Positions 1 to 8,300 of a DNA stretch of 10,865 nucleotides are shown here, piece after piece. Both the position numbers and the translations under genes were made by a program. The stretch covers positions 1 through 10,865 of the forward strand of contig RXOD01006239.1 of assembly GCA_005223375.1 (NCBI GenBank), written 5' to 3'. This DNA comes from Amoebophrya sp. AT5.2. Lineage: Eukaryota > Sar > Dinophyceae > Syndiniales > Amoebophryaceae. Under the pieces are notes generated by a model, which did no database searches, had not been told where the DNA came from, and was given only the letters and a program-made list of their open reading frames with translations. The first letter of the stretch is position 1, and every line of letters starts with the position of its first letter.

Positions 1-3000
1 CCCCTGCCGGTCCAGCATCCGGTGCGGGTTGTCGATGCGGTGCCGCGCCAGGAAGCTGTGTTCCAGGGCCTTCGTGGTCACGTGGTCGGGCTTCTTCTTC
101 TTCCCGGTGTGGGCGTCGAGGCCAAGCCACGCCTGCAGAAGGTCCAGTCCCGCGAAGTGCGGCCGTGCCAGCACGCGCTGCAGCCAGAAGCGCAGCTCCG
201 CCTGCAGGTTTCGTATTGCCAGGGCCTCCCGCTCTGAGACCGAGTCCCCCGTAGCCACCGTGGGACCTGCCGCTATTGGTCCCGCCGAGCCAGAGGTAGA
301 ATTTCCCCCCGCGGCGGACCACGCTCCCCCGGCCGGGGCCCCGCTCGCCAGCGGCGGAACGAAGAAGCCCGGGAGCACAAGCGGCAGGGTGCGCGCCAGC
401 CACTGGAAGTCCGCGAGGCTGCGCCGGACGGCGAAAGAGCGGTGGCAGCAGTCGAACACGAAAAAGCCCGAGATCAAAAAGTCCAGCTGCTCGGAAAACC
501 AGTGCACCTGCTGCACGGGGTCCCGCACGAAGACGTCGAACGCCGCCGTCTCAACCCGGAGCGTGTCGCCGCCGCAACACTTCGCGAAAATCACGGAGTG
601 CGGCAGCCGGTCCAGTTTGGCCGTCTCCCGCATCGCGGCGGCGGCCGATGCTGCCTGCGCGGCTGGCTGCTGGCTCAGAGTCGTTTTTTTCGTGCGCCGC
701 GCGGCGGTGATTCCCGCTCCGAGCTCCGTGGACCGCAACTCGTTGCTCGACTTGCGTTTCGTAGTTCCAGCAGCAGTCGCCGCCAGACGTCCCGCCTTGC
801 CGCTACCGCGGGCTTCCAACGGGTCCCGGGGGCTCAGATCATCCGCGATTGGCGATCTTGTTTTGGGCGTCGAGCCGCCTACGGTGCTGTTTCCAGCCGT
901 CCGAGGAGGAGTGCGCAGTTCACCTACCGGTTCTCGCCCAGACGTGGCCACGCCCTGGTTCGCCCCGACGCGCAATTGCCGCGCAGCTTCCAGAAGCGAC
1001 GCTGGGGCGCCGTGGTCCTGTTGCAGCCCCAGTACCACCGCAGGATTCTGCAGTCGGCTCGACTGCGCGCCCCCAGCCGAGGATGCCGTGACTCGTGCGT
1101 CCGCACGGCTCGGCGTCAGTGGCGTCGGCAGCGCTGCATCGCCACCCCGCCCAACACCACCTCCGTAGTTGCTCAGCAACAGCCTAACCGAAGAAGCAGA
1201 AGTAGGCTTTGCAGACGATCGCGCGACCAGACGCTCCACCTCCTCCGCGATCTGTGCGCGGCGCTCCGCCATGGAAGAGGCCCTTCTGTCGCTGTACTGC
1301 AGCGTTACCTTCGCATTGTCGCCAAAAGTTGATCCGGGTAGTTGCCTCAGGCTGTGGTCCATGTTTATGATCAGGTTTCCGTCGACATTCGAGCAGCTGG
1401 GGTCAGGGTTTGCGGGACTTGCCTGCCGAGACACGCGCTCGAGAAAGTCGTCGATGATGTCCTTGGTTCCGGCTCCTGGTTTTGAAACGCGTTCGCTGGC
1501 GGCAGACGATCCGCTCCGCCGCCGGTGGGCGGCAACGAGCTCGGTTGCACTGGACCGAGCCCCTCCTGCTCCTGCAGCCGCAGAACGTTCGGGAAGTCCA
1601 TCTTTTTCGTAGGCAGAAGCAGGGTCCCTCCTCCTAGCTTGTCCTCCTTCCGCGTCTTCATGTGGTCGCCGCGGACTCGACTTCGGGTTCGGCCTTTCTC
1701 CGGTGACGCTAGGGCTAGCGACGCACATCCCCAATAGCGTTCCCCCACGGGGGTACAGTTCGGGCTCCTCGCGGTCGAAGTTGTCCACGACCAGCGTCTC
1801 ATTGCTTTCCGTCCGGCTGTACACGAGATCTGTTCGGCTGTGTGCGCGCGAGAAGAGCTCGATATCATCCACCTCGTCTGCAGCGACAGCTCCTCGTGGT
1901 CCGCCTTGTTCGGCTTTGTCACCGCCACCTCCCGCCGTGCACCCTCTGCTTGGATCCGAACCGGCCCCACTGCTACTCGCCGGCGATTGCGACCCGGCCG
2001 CGCGAGGGATGTGCTTCTCTGAAGTGCCGTCAGGGGACCTCCGCCCCGCTGGAAGAGCACCAGCGGCCCCCGCCGCATCTTCTATTCGCGCGTGATCGTC
2101 GTCGCGGCAGGCCCCCGCACCCGTTTCGCTGTCCCCGGTTTGCTGCAACACCCGACCAGGTCCATCTCCGTGAGACCGCGAGCTGTTTCGGAAACCCAGG
2201 GAAACTGTGTCGCGGTTGGCTTCCTCACTCGGGGGATCTGAGGGCCGGTGCGGACCGCTTTTGTCTCGGATCTCTTCCTCGGCGAACTCTTCGCGGAAAC
2301 CGCTGCTCGGGTGCTGCACACCCGAACCTTGTGACCCCTCCAGAGAAAAAACTTCGTCGTACTCGTCGTACAACGTCAGTTGCTTTGTTGTATCCTGTTG
2401 CGCGTCGTGGTCTCGGCTCGTCTGTCCGGCAGCGAGGGTGTCTGCACCTGCAGTACCTTCGACCTCGTCTCCCCGCCCGAGAGATGCGTCGCCGACAGCA
2501 CCACCGGACGTGCTGGAAGACGGTTCCCCCACAGGCCGAAGCGTGCGCACGAAGCGCAACAGGCGCGCCCGTTCGGACGTCGCGTCGTTCGGCGAAGTTG
2601 CCTGTAGTTCCTCGGCTGCTCCTGTTTTCGTGCCTCCTCTCACGGGTATGTCCCGCGCCGCTTCCTCTGCATCTCCCCCGCCGGCCGGACTTTTGGAAAA
2701 CTCGAGCAAGGGAGTACGCTCCTCGTCGGCCGCGGAGACCTCCTGCTCTTCGACGCGGGCGCCACCCTCCGCCGCAGCACTGCCGCCGGCGAGGTCGGAC
2801 GCAGGAGCGAGAAGATTCCCATCGTCGTGCTGGTCTTCCGCAGCCGCGTCTAACTCTATCTCTAGCGCGTCGGTTTCTAGTAAGGGATCCGTCTCGTCGG
2901 CGAGCAAAGCGTCCGTTTCTTGGATGTGAGAGTCGATCTCCTCCTCGTCGTCTTCTGCTCGCTCCGCCACCACAGGAGACGCAGACCTGCCTACTGCAGC

Positions 3001-3045
3001 CGGGGAGCCACAGGACTCAGCTTCAGCACCAGGCGGAGGCGGCAT
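1..3045 (-). CDS. PX-domain (sorting-nexin-like) protein with long disordered N-terminus; partial, 3' end beyond left edge
   Basis: A single minus-strand frame stays open for 1015 codons from the ATG at 3045-3043 to base 1; an in-frame TGA lies upstream at 3159-3157 and no other in-frame ATG precedes this one. Residues 1 to about 810 are low-complexity and acidic, with Ser/Gly/Ala/Pro runs. From about residue 816 a PX domain follows: FDVFVRDP, then VRRSLADFQWL (about 873-883), PGFFVPPL (about 892-899), a roughly 40-residue Gly/Ala/Ser loop, and the helix LRFWLQRVLARPHF (about 951-964). PX domains of sorting nexins bind phosphoinositides on endosomes; that role is known for the family and inferred here. 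The residues that normally contact PtdIns3P look altered (see findings). Several ExxxLL acidic dileucine motifs lie in the first 165 residues. Whether a BAR or another domain follows cannot be seen. The long plus-strand frames in this region are antisense shadows. Confidence 0.85.
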   Translation of the reverse strand, partial: MPPPPGAEAESCGSPAAVGRSASPVVAERAEDDEEEIDSHIQETDALLADETDPLLETDALEIELDAAAEDQHDDGNLLAPASDLAGGSAAAEGGARVEEQEVSAADEERTPLLEFSKSPAGGGDAEEAARDIPVRGGTKTGAAEELQATSPNDATSERARLLRFVRTLRPVGEPSSSTSGGAVGDASLGRGDEVEGTAGADTLAAGQTSRDHDAQQDTTKQLTLYDEYDEVFSLEGSQGSGVQHPSSGFREEFAEEEIRDKSGPHRPSDPPSEEANRDTVSLGFRNSSRSHGDGPGRVLQQTGDSETGAGACRDDDHARIEDAAGAAGALPAGRRSPDGTSEKHIPRAAGSQSPASSSGAGSDPSRGCTAGGGGDKAEQGGPRGAVAADEVDDIELFSRAHSRTDLVYSRTESNETLVVDNFDREEPELYPRGGTLLGMCVASPSVTGERPNPKSSPRRPHEDAEGGQARRRDPASAYEKDGLPERSAAAGAGGARSSATELVAAHRRRSGSSAASERVSKPGAGTKDIIDDFLERVSRQASPANPDPSCSNVDGNLIINMDHSLRQLPGSTFGDNAKVTLQYSDRRASSMAERRAQIAEEVERLVARSSAKPTSASSVRLLLSNYGGGVGRGGDAALPTPLTPSRADARVTASSAGGAQSSRLQNPAVVLGLQQDHGAPASLLEAARQLRVGANQGVATSGREPVGELRTPPRTAGNSTVGGSTPKTRSPIADDLSPRDPLEARGSGKAGRLAATAAGTTKRKSSNELRSTELGAGITAARRTKKTTLSQQPAAQAASAAAAMRETAKLDRLPHSVIFAKCCGGDTLRVETAAFDVFVRDPVQQVHWFSEQLDFLISGFFVFDCCHRSFAVRRSLADFQWLARTLPLVLPGFFVPPLASGAPAGGAWSAAGGNSTSGSAGPIAAGPTVATGDSVSEREALAIRNLQAELRFWLQRVLARPHFAGLDLLQAWLGLDAHTGKKKKPDHVTTKALEHSFLARHRIDNPHRMLDRQG

Positions 3046-3283
3046 CTTGAGTTGCCGAACCGCAGACAAAGCAGCTTTGCTGCACCTCAGACACCAAGTA
3101 TCATTATTTAAGTGTACGTTGTACTCGTAGTACTCGCTTTCAAGACTCCGAAGTGTTCACCTTCGAGCCTCTGCTCGTGGTCAGATGCCGCGGCGCCGGT
3201 AGTTAGAGGAAAGATAGAAAGTCAAGAACCACGAGCACGAGAGACGAGTCAACAGCAAAAAGTGAACAAGAAGCGCAAGCAAA
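3046..3283. promoter_or_regulatory. Spacer upstream of the PX gene; possible divergent promoter region
   Basis: This non-coding stretch lies between the start of the minus-strand PX gene and a candidate plus-strand start at 3284. It is less GC-rich than the flanking genes. It contains three GTAC tetramers at 3114, 3121 and 3130, the last two inside a direct repeat of GTACTCG (3121-3127 and 3130-3136). The part next to 3284 is rich in A and G, like a 5' leader. No TATA box or known operator is recognisable. The promoter role is inferred from position only. Confidence 0.3.
3121..3136. repeat. Short direct repeat GTACTCG x2
   Basis: GTACTCG occurs at 3121-3127 and 3130-3136, with another GTAC at 3114. 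It sits 76-91 bases upstream of the PX gene start, in its presumed 5' leader or promoter. It may be chance. Confidence 0.4.
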
Positions 3284-3597
3284 ATGTACGATATCGAGGC
3301 CCAGGAGGTGAGTCAATTCATCGCACCGCAAAGGCGGTGCTACAACACCACAAGGCTTTATCAATTGAGCGTTTTTCACCGCGGGGCAGTGCCAGCGCCG
3401 GGCAGAAGCAGCCGTGCACATTTTGATTTTTCATGCCGTCTGTAGCCTGCTGGAGATTGATTGATAGATTATGCATTTTCTGTGCCCACGTCGGAAAGTG
3501 CAGTAAGCGGTAGTACAAAAATGAGTTCATTACTTATTTATCACAGGCGCTCGCTCATCGCGCCATACTGCCCCATACAAGTGCGTCCTCGGTTTGA
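3284..3597 (+). CDS. Candidate small spliced plus-strand ORF (hypothetical, weak)
   Basis: An A-rich leader runs into AAAATG at 3284. Eight codons (MYDIEAQE) are followed directly by GAG|GTGAGT, a textbook splice donor at 3308. A matching acceptor with an AT/pyrimidine-rich run, TTATTTATCACAG, ends at 3546. Joining the two keeps the frame and gives only 24 residues before a TGA at 3595-3597; without splicing the frame gives 54 residues and stops at about 3448. A further donor (GTGCGT at 3581) could extend the gene into another exon that I cannot place. The peptide is not recognised. It may be the first exons of an unseen gene, a non-coding transcript, or coincidence. Confidence 0.2.
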
Positions 3598-3647
3598 TCT
3601 TGAGCTGTGGAACATCAATTTCACGGTTTCTCGTCAGAGATGAACCT
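3308..3647. other. Spacer downstream of the unrecognised minus-strand gene
   Basis: This stretch of about 340 bases separates the stop of the minus-strand gene at 3650-3648 from the candidate plus-strand exon at 3284. It would include the 3' untranslated region of the former. It holds the perfect palindrome TCAATTGA (near 3360) and several short unconvincing frames. No tRNA, snRNA or mobile element was recognised. Confidence 0.4.
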
Positions 3648-4610
3648 TCAATCATCGTCGTCTGAGTCATCGAAATCAAGCAATTGGGCGCGAGCTGCTG
3701 AGCCGCCAGCTGCTGTGTCCGGCTTGCCCGCCTCTGCAACTTGTTTTCCACCCCCAGCCGCGTCACTTCTTGTTGTCGAGCCCTTTTCGCCCAATGGCGC
3801 GGGCTTGCCGCCCTTTGCCAGGCCTTTTACTTTCCCGCCCTTCTTACCCTTTCCACTTGCATTTTTGCTCCGCTTGAAGCCCGCAGCCTCTCCCTCTGCG
3901 CCACTCGCAGCCTTCGATGGGGCGGCGGCCACTTCTCCCTTGCTAGCGGTAGTGGGCCCTCCACCAAGATGTAACTCCCCGCCGGTGCGTCGTCTCTTCG
4001 CGTTCTGTTCGCCTTCTTGCACATCTTGTATTTGCAGCTGCGCCGCTGGCACTTCTGCTCCGTCTTTGGCGGCACTACTCGATAGTGGTGCACTTCTCGA
4101 TTTATTATCAGCTCCTTGTTCTGCAAGTGGCGCGACGTTGTGGGTGGCCGCACCTGCTGGGCGTGGGGGGCCCACGACGTCCTCGACCAGAAGCTGCAGC
4201 GGGGTGCCTGGCGCTCGCGGCGGCACCGCGGTTCTCCACGCACCAATCTCCCGGGCCGTCGGGAACGGTTGCTTGAATTTCGCCCCCAGCACGTCTTCGG
4301 GCTTTTCACCGGCCAGGAGCTCGGCCGACTCGCCATACCGGCTCACCTTGGTCCGCGGCGGCAGTCTCGCGGCCGCGGCGCGTCGAAGAGCTGCGCTCTC
4401 CAGGTGCGCAGACGGTTGCAGGGCGACGGTGGAGCGGTCCTCGAAAGCCGCGGCATCCCGTTCCAACTCGTCGCCCAAGACGAACAAAAGAGAGCGGCCT
4501 TCGGCAGCCGTGAGGGGGGGCGGAGGCCGCTGCGCTGCATCATTCGCCTGGCGGTCCTGGTACCTGGCGGTCGCGGAAGAGCCAAAAGTCGTAGCCGCGG
4601 CCATTGACAT
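3648..4610 (-). CDS. Hypothetical protein with basic middle region and acidic tail
   Basis: A minus-strand frame runs from ATG at 4610-4608 to TGA at 3650-3648, giving 320 residues; a second ATG two codons later (4604, in the context ATGGCC) is equally usable. The frame stays open upstream to about 4664 without another ATG. Residues up to about 140 look moderately ordered (for example LLFVLGDELERD and KVSRYGESAELLAGEKPEDV). The rest is Ala/Gly/Lys-rich, with a KRRR cluster (about 205-208) that could be a nuclear localisation signal, a Lys/Gly-rich stretch (about 246-269), and an acidic end, DFDDSDDDD. The layout resembles nucleolar or chromatin-associated proteins, but I do not recognise a family. 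An alternative N-terminus starting at ATG 4668 is open in another frame and could join this one across a 16-base duplication (see that entry). The antisense plus-strand frame of 357 residues is judged a shadow. Confidence 0.6.
   Translation of the reverse strand: MSMAAATTFGSSATARYQDRQANDAAQRPPPPLTAAEGRSLLFVLGDELERDAAAFEDRSTVALQPSAHLESAALRRAAAARLPPRTKVSRYGESAELLAGEKPEDVLGAKFKQPFPTAREIGAWRTAVPPRAPGTPLQLLVEDVVGPPRPAGAATHNVAPLAEQGADNKSRSAPLSSSAAKDGAEVPAAQLQIQDVQEGEQNAKRRRTGGELHLGGGPTTASKGEVAAAPSKAASGAEGEAAGFKRSKNASGKGKKGGKVKGLAKGGKPAPLGEKGSTTRSDAAGGGKQVAEAGKPDTAAGGSAARAQLLDFDDSDDDD
4547..4572. repeat. 16-base tandem duplication (1.6 copies) at the start of the hypothetical gene
   Basis: The decamer CCTGGCGGTC occurs at 4547-4556 and again at 4563-4572, so the 16-base unit 4547-4562 is partly repeated. 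On the minus strand the stretch 4563-4548 begins GTAC and ends CAG. Removing exactly these 16 bases joins an upstream frame (ATG at 4668-4666, including the stretch GRGYDFWLFRDRQ) to the main frame at ANDAAQ. Left in place, the upstream frame ends at a TGA shortly afterwards. It is therefore either a frameshifting duplication or an extremely short intron-like element. Confidence 0.7.
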
Positions 4611-4766
4611 CGAGAACTGCAGACGCCAATCGCTGTTCGGATGCCGTAAAGCTGAAGAAAGCAAACATAGGCGGGCCTAACGGCCAGAAGCGAGAGAAGT
4701 GAGTAGGGAACACAAAGCGTAAAGCTAAAGCTTCTCTACCGTTAACAACATCCCTCGACAATAGCC

Positions 4767-5340
4767 ATGATCACACAATTTCACATAATGAATGCAGCAG
4801 CCTACACATTGATTCTTGTGGTTGCTGAGTTTGCGGGCGTGCTGCTGTGCGTCGTTTGATATGCTAAGCCGGCGGTTGACTCATGTGCTTGTGCATGTCA
4901 TCACTTGATCTTTCTATATTGATTTCGTCTTGTTCCCACTACCTGTAGGCATGAGATCTCGGCAGACGAGCCCCTAAATGAAAAGTGGATCAGTGCGACC
5001 GCGAAAGCATTAGGATCAACATCAGAATTTACTTCCGCTCACGCGGCGTGGCGGACAAGGCATGAAAAAACAACTCTGAAGCGTTCGCGACATACAGCTT
5101 GCGGTTTGCCACTGGGGTTCATTTTGTAGCTCCATGGATTCAGCTGCCGAATCACAGCAGCATGAAACGTCCCCTACCAGAAAATTTGAATCTGAAGAAA
5201 AAAACGAAGAATTGGAATACATGAGTATATCCTCAAATGAGCTGCGACCGATAGAAAGAGAAAAGGAACTACGGTATTTGCTTTTGGTTTTGCAGAGAAG
5301 GTATACTAGGTTCATGCAACCCGTGCGCGCGTACGGGTAG
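4767..5340 (+). CDS. Candidate three-exon small plus-strand gene (hypothetical, low confidence)
   Basis: One self-consistent model has exons 4767-4828, 4949-5047 and 5130-5340, totalling 372 bases (123 residues plus TAG). The ATG at 4767 has G at -3. Exon 1 would encode a hydrophobic segment (AAAYTLILVVAE) like a signal anchor. Exon 2 would encode HEISADEPLNEKW and onwards, an open frame of about 60 codons if not spliced. Exon 3 carries a 69-codon frame starting at ATG 5134, rich in Glu/Lys/Arg (ELRPIEREKELRYLLLVL). Acceptors CTACCTGTAG and TTCATTTTGTAG are good, but the donors (GA|GTTTGC and GC|GTGGCG) are weak, and GAAAA|GTGGATC is an alternative second donor. Codon use is more A/T-rich than in the neighbours. 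Exon 3 alone could also be the whole ORF. No family is recognised. Its end converges with IFT140 about 60 bases away. Confidence 0.22.
5319..5338. repeat. 20-base near-perfect palindrome between convergent gene ends
   Basis: The sequence reads ACCCGTGCGCGCGTACGGGT. It equals its own reverse complement except for one mismatched pair, which would be a G-U wobble in RNA. It overlaps the last codons of the candidate plus-strand gene and lies 62 bases beyond the IFT140 stop. Either transcript could fold it into a hairpin. A role in 3' end formation is inference. Confidence 0.7.
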
Positions 5341-5372
5341 TACGCCAGAAAATGAAAAAGTATTACGTACTA
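5338..5372. repeat. Inverted repeat TAGTACG ... CGTACTA
   Basis: Seven-base arms at 5338-5344 and 5366-5372 are exact reverse complements separated by 21 A-rich bases. The repeat directly abuts the 20-base palindrome and lies just downstream of the IFT140 stop on the minus strand. Confidence 0.6.
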
Positions 5373-5399
5373 TAGCGTCCAAGAACTTCAGCGCCTGCT

Positions 5400-8300
5400 C
5401 TAGTCATCGACTTCTTCGTCGATTTCCTCGTCTACCTCGTCGTCGTCCGGGCGCCAATTCGTTGCCTGTTTGACATCGGAATGAAACTCCGGCACAGAAG
5501 ACGAGGAACAGGTACAGACTCACTCACACAAAAACAAACGAACACCGCCATCGAACAAAAAAGTAGAAAAATGCAATCGCAACGGACAGCTCGAAAAATG
5601 GATAAATCAAATACATAGTTCTCATATACGGGCTCCTCGACCAGGGTGGTGCCCATTTCGCGCTGAATCCGAGCGAGCACGTCGGCGTCCAGGTACGGGC
5701 CCAGCGCGATCTTGGCCTTTTTCATTTCCTCCACCTTGCTGTAGGCATCTGGAAATAGCCCTTGCGCGACGTATCTGTGGCGACGTCGATGCAGCCTGCT
5801 GCTGTAGCTGTTCAACTTCAAACTGCGACCGACACCGAGAACAAGCAGAATTATCTTTCTAGAGTCAGTGTAAAAAGTCGAAAGGTAGGATGAATAGGAT
5901 GATTGTACGCTTCGATGAGGGCCGCGTACACGTCTCCGATGCGGAGGAAGTTTTCGATCCCGGGCACCTGCAGGAACGTTTCGCACGCCTGCACCACCTG
6001 GTCCGCCTTCAGCGTTTTCAGTGCGGAGAACTGCTCCACGAACTTGAGCTTCTTCTCCGTTGCGGCGTACTCGTCGGAGAGCTCCAGCGCGGCCTTGTGC
6101 AGCACTTTGAGCGCGTCGCGCAGGCAGGAGGCCGCCTTTTCGTAGTCTCGGTACTCGTCGATCTCCACCATCGCGATGGTTGCGTAGAAGCCCGCCATCT
6201 TTCGGTGGTCCTTCGCCTTCGAGTAGAAGGACAGGATCTGCTTCGTCATCTCCGGCTTGCTGTGCCAGTCCAGGCTCTGCAGGTAGTTGGCGGCGAGCAC
6301 GTAGATCTCCGGCGTGCGCGCGGTGCCCGCGAAAAACGTGATCCGCTCCGTGTCGCCCGACTTCAGCAGCGCCTTCATCGCCTTCACCTTCTCGCCGGCC
6401 TGGGTGTACTTCTTGCAGGAAACCTGGAAGCTGCCCTGGTCCTTGCACAACTTCGCGATCTTGCGCAGCTGCGTCTTGCGCCACTCCTCCGCGCTGGCGC
6501 TGGCGTTCTCCAGTTTTCTCAGGGGGGTCAGCTTCTCGGCCATCTCCTCCGTGATGAACACGTTGTGCTGGTAGCACAGGTCGATCGCCTCGGAGAGCTG
6601 GTGAGACATGCACAAAAGCTGCACTGCCTTGTCGTGCTGCTCGTGCTGGGTGAAGAACTGGGCACACCGCCCAAGCAGCTCCGGATCCGCAGCCGGAGAG
6701 CCGCCCGCGGGGTCGGAAGAGGACCCACCTTTGCGTTACGTAATCGTAAATGAAAACGATTTAAAGCTAGTATACTACTGCTGCAGCCAAGCCCGGGCTT
6801 AATTCTCGACGTGCGTACTATATTTGAACTCAGTACGAAAAGTACTGCGACCGCGAGTCGAAGGATGACGCACAGAAAAAGCGCGAAAAGCAGCATTTCT
6901 TTGTACCTGGCGCGGTTCCCTCCCCTCCGCCGCTGGCCCCCGCCGCCGCTTCCGCTTTGCTCACGATGTCTTCCACGATTTTTCGCAGCGGCTCGAACAA
7001 TTTAGCGGAGAAGCACAGTTCCATGGCTCGTCCCACCTGTCCCGCCTTCTGGTAGAGCAGCACCGCCTTTGCCGCTGCCGCCGCGTTCCCCTGTTTTTCG
7101 TAGTACTTCGCCGCGTAGCTCAGGTCTTCCTGCTTCCCGCTCTGCATGGCCATGGTCATCAGGTCCCCCTCCCCGGTGTTGCTCATCAGGTCCGCCAGCC
7201 GGATCGCGTGTTTGACGCACCCCGCCATGGAATACAGCCGGATCGCCTCCTTCAGGAGCGCCGCGTCGTCCTGGTGCTCCGAGGATGAATTTCTTGCACC
7301 AGCACCGCCCTGCTGCGGGGACAGCGGGTTGTTTGTGTTTCCCCCCGCCATCGCGCGCTGTTCCAGCACGCCCGCCAGGTGGTAGCACGCGGCCTTGTCC
7401 TTGGTCTCCTCGCAGATCGCCGTCGCCTTGTCGATCGCGTTCTCGAAGCAGTGCAGCCGCACCAGCGAGTGCCAGTCGTTCGACTTCGTGTAGCAGCGGA
7501 TCGCCCCCGGTAGGTCCTGCTTGCTCTCCAGCCACTGCGCGTACCACCGCTGCAGCGGCTCGTTGCTCCCGCCGTGCTTGTTCACGTAGTCCTTCAAAAG
7601 GCTCTCCCCGTTCGGCTCGGACAGCAGCAGCCGCGTGCAGTCGGGCAGCTCGCAGCCCGCCAGCGCGAAGTACTTGCGCGCCTCGAACTTGTCGAAGGCC
7701 TGCAGGTAGGTCGCGTAGTTGTAGTACGTCGTTTTCAGGTGGATCCGGTCCTTGGTGGCCGCCAGCTCGACCGCCTGCTCCCACTGGTTCAAAGCTTGGT
7801 ACAGCTTGTTCAGCAGGTCGTAGCGCCCCGCCTTGATGTACAGCTCCTCCGCGTCGGCGGCCATCCCCAGGTGCGCGGCCACCGTCGCGAGCTTCACGTT
7901 GCTGTCGGCCTCGTGCCGCGCCGTGAGCGACTTCACGCCCTTGCTGCCCAGCGCGTCGGCCAAGGGCCGGATGCTCGCGGCGGCCCGCACGTTCCCGAGC
8001 TGCCCGATGCACTTTTGCACCACGTCCAGCCGCCGCGTCTTCACGCACATGCGCGCGAGCGACTCCCACACCTGCTTGCTGGTGATGTTCTTTGATACGG
8101 ACTTGTACGCCTCGTCGGGGTTCCCGCACGCAATGTGGTAGCTGAAGTCCAGCAGCGCCTTCTTCGTGGTCGCGTTCACTTCCTCCAGCCCCTCGAAGTC
8201 GCGCAGCACCTGCTTGGACAACACGGACGCAGACTTGGTCAGGCGGCTCGCGGAACTGTCGATCGGCTTCAAAAAGTACACGTACGGCACCGCGATGGAC

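Larger units (their letters stand above)
4665..5399. other. AT-richer spacer between IFT140 and the hypothetical gene
   Basis: This 735-base spacer lies between the IFT140 stop (5402-5400) and the start region of the next minus-strand gene. It should hold the IFT140 3' untranslated region and the promoter of the hypothetical gene. On the plus strand it holds the candidate small gene 4767-5340. Near the IFT140 end are a near-perfect 20-base palindrome and a further inverted repeat. No tRNA, rRNA or mobile element was seen. Confidence 0.5.

Noticed and set aside
29..1332. Long plus-strand frames (379 and 296 codons) opposite the PX gene
   Set aside because: They are antisense to a 1015-codon minus-strand frame containing a coherent PX domain. 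Their composition is Arg/Ser/Ala-rich shadow with no recognisable motif.
1371..2078. Minus-strand 235-codon frame
   Set aside because: It lies in a different frame from the PX ORF on the same strand and shows no domain; the PX frame runs open across the whole stretch.
1842..3050. Plus-strand 402-codon frame
   Set aside because: Antisense to the acidic N-terminal region of the PX protein; its Arg/Pro-rich composition is what the complement of Glu/Asp/Gly/Ala codons yields.
3607..4680. Plus-strand 357-codon frame
   Set aside because: Antisense to the hypothetical minus-strand gene. The minus frame has an ordinary basic/acidic layout, whereas this one is Ser/Ala/Pro/Phe-rich without motifs.
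4740..5130. tRNA, snRNA or snoRNA gene in the spacer
   Set aside because: I found no T-loop, box C/D pair or other recognisable RNA signature on either strand.
5022..5315. Minus-strand 97-codon Ser/Phe-rich frame
   Set aside because: It is the expected antisense of a Glu/Lys-rich plus-strand frame and has no motif.
5432..6667. Minus-strand 411-codon frame overlapping the IFT140 3' region
   Set aside because: Across 5909-6667 it is the wrong frame of the IFT140 exon. Only its middle part coincides with exon 7, and it reads through introns 6 and 7.
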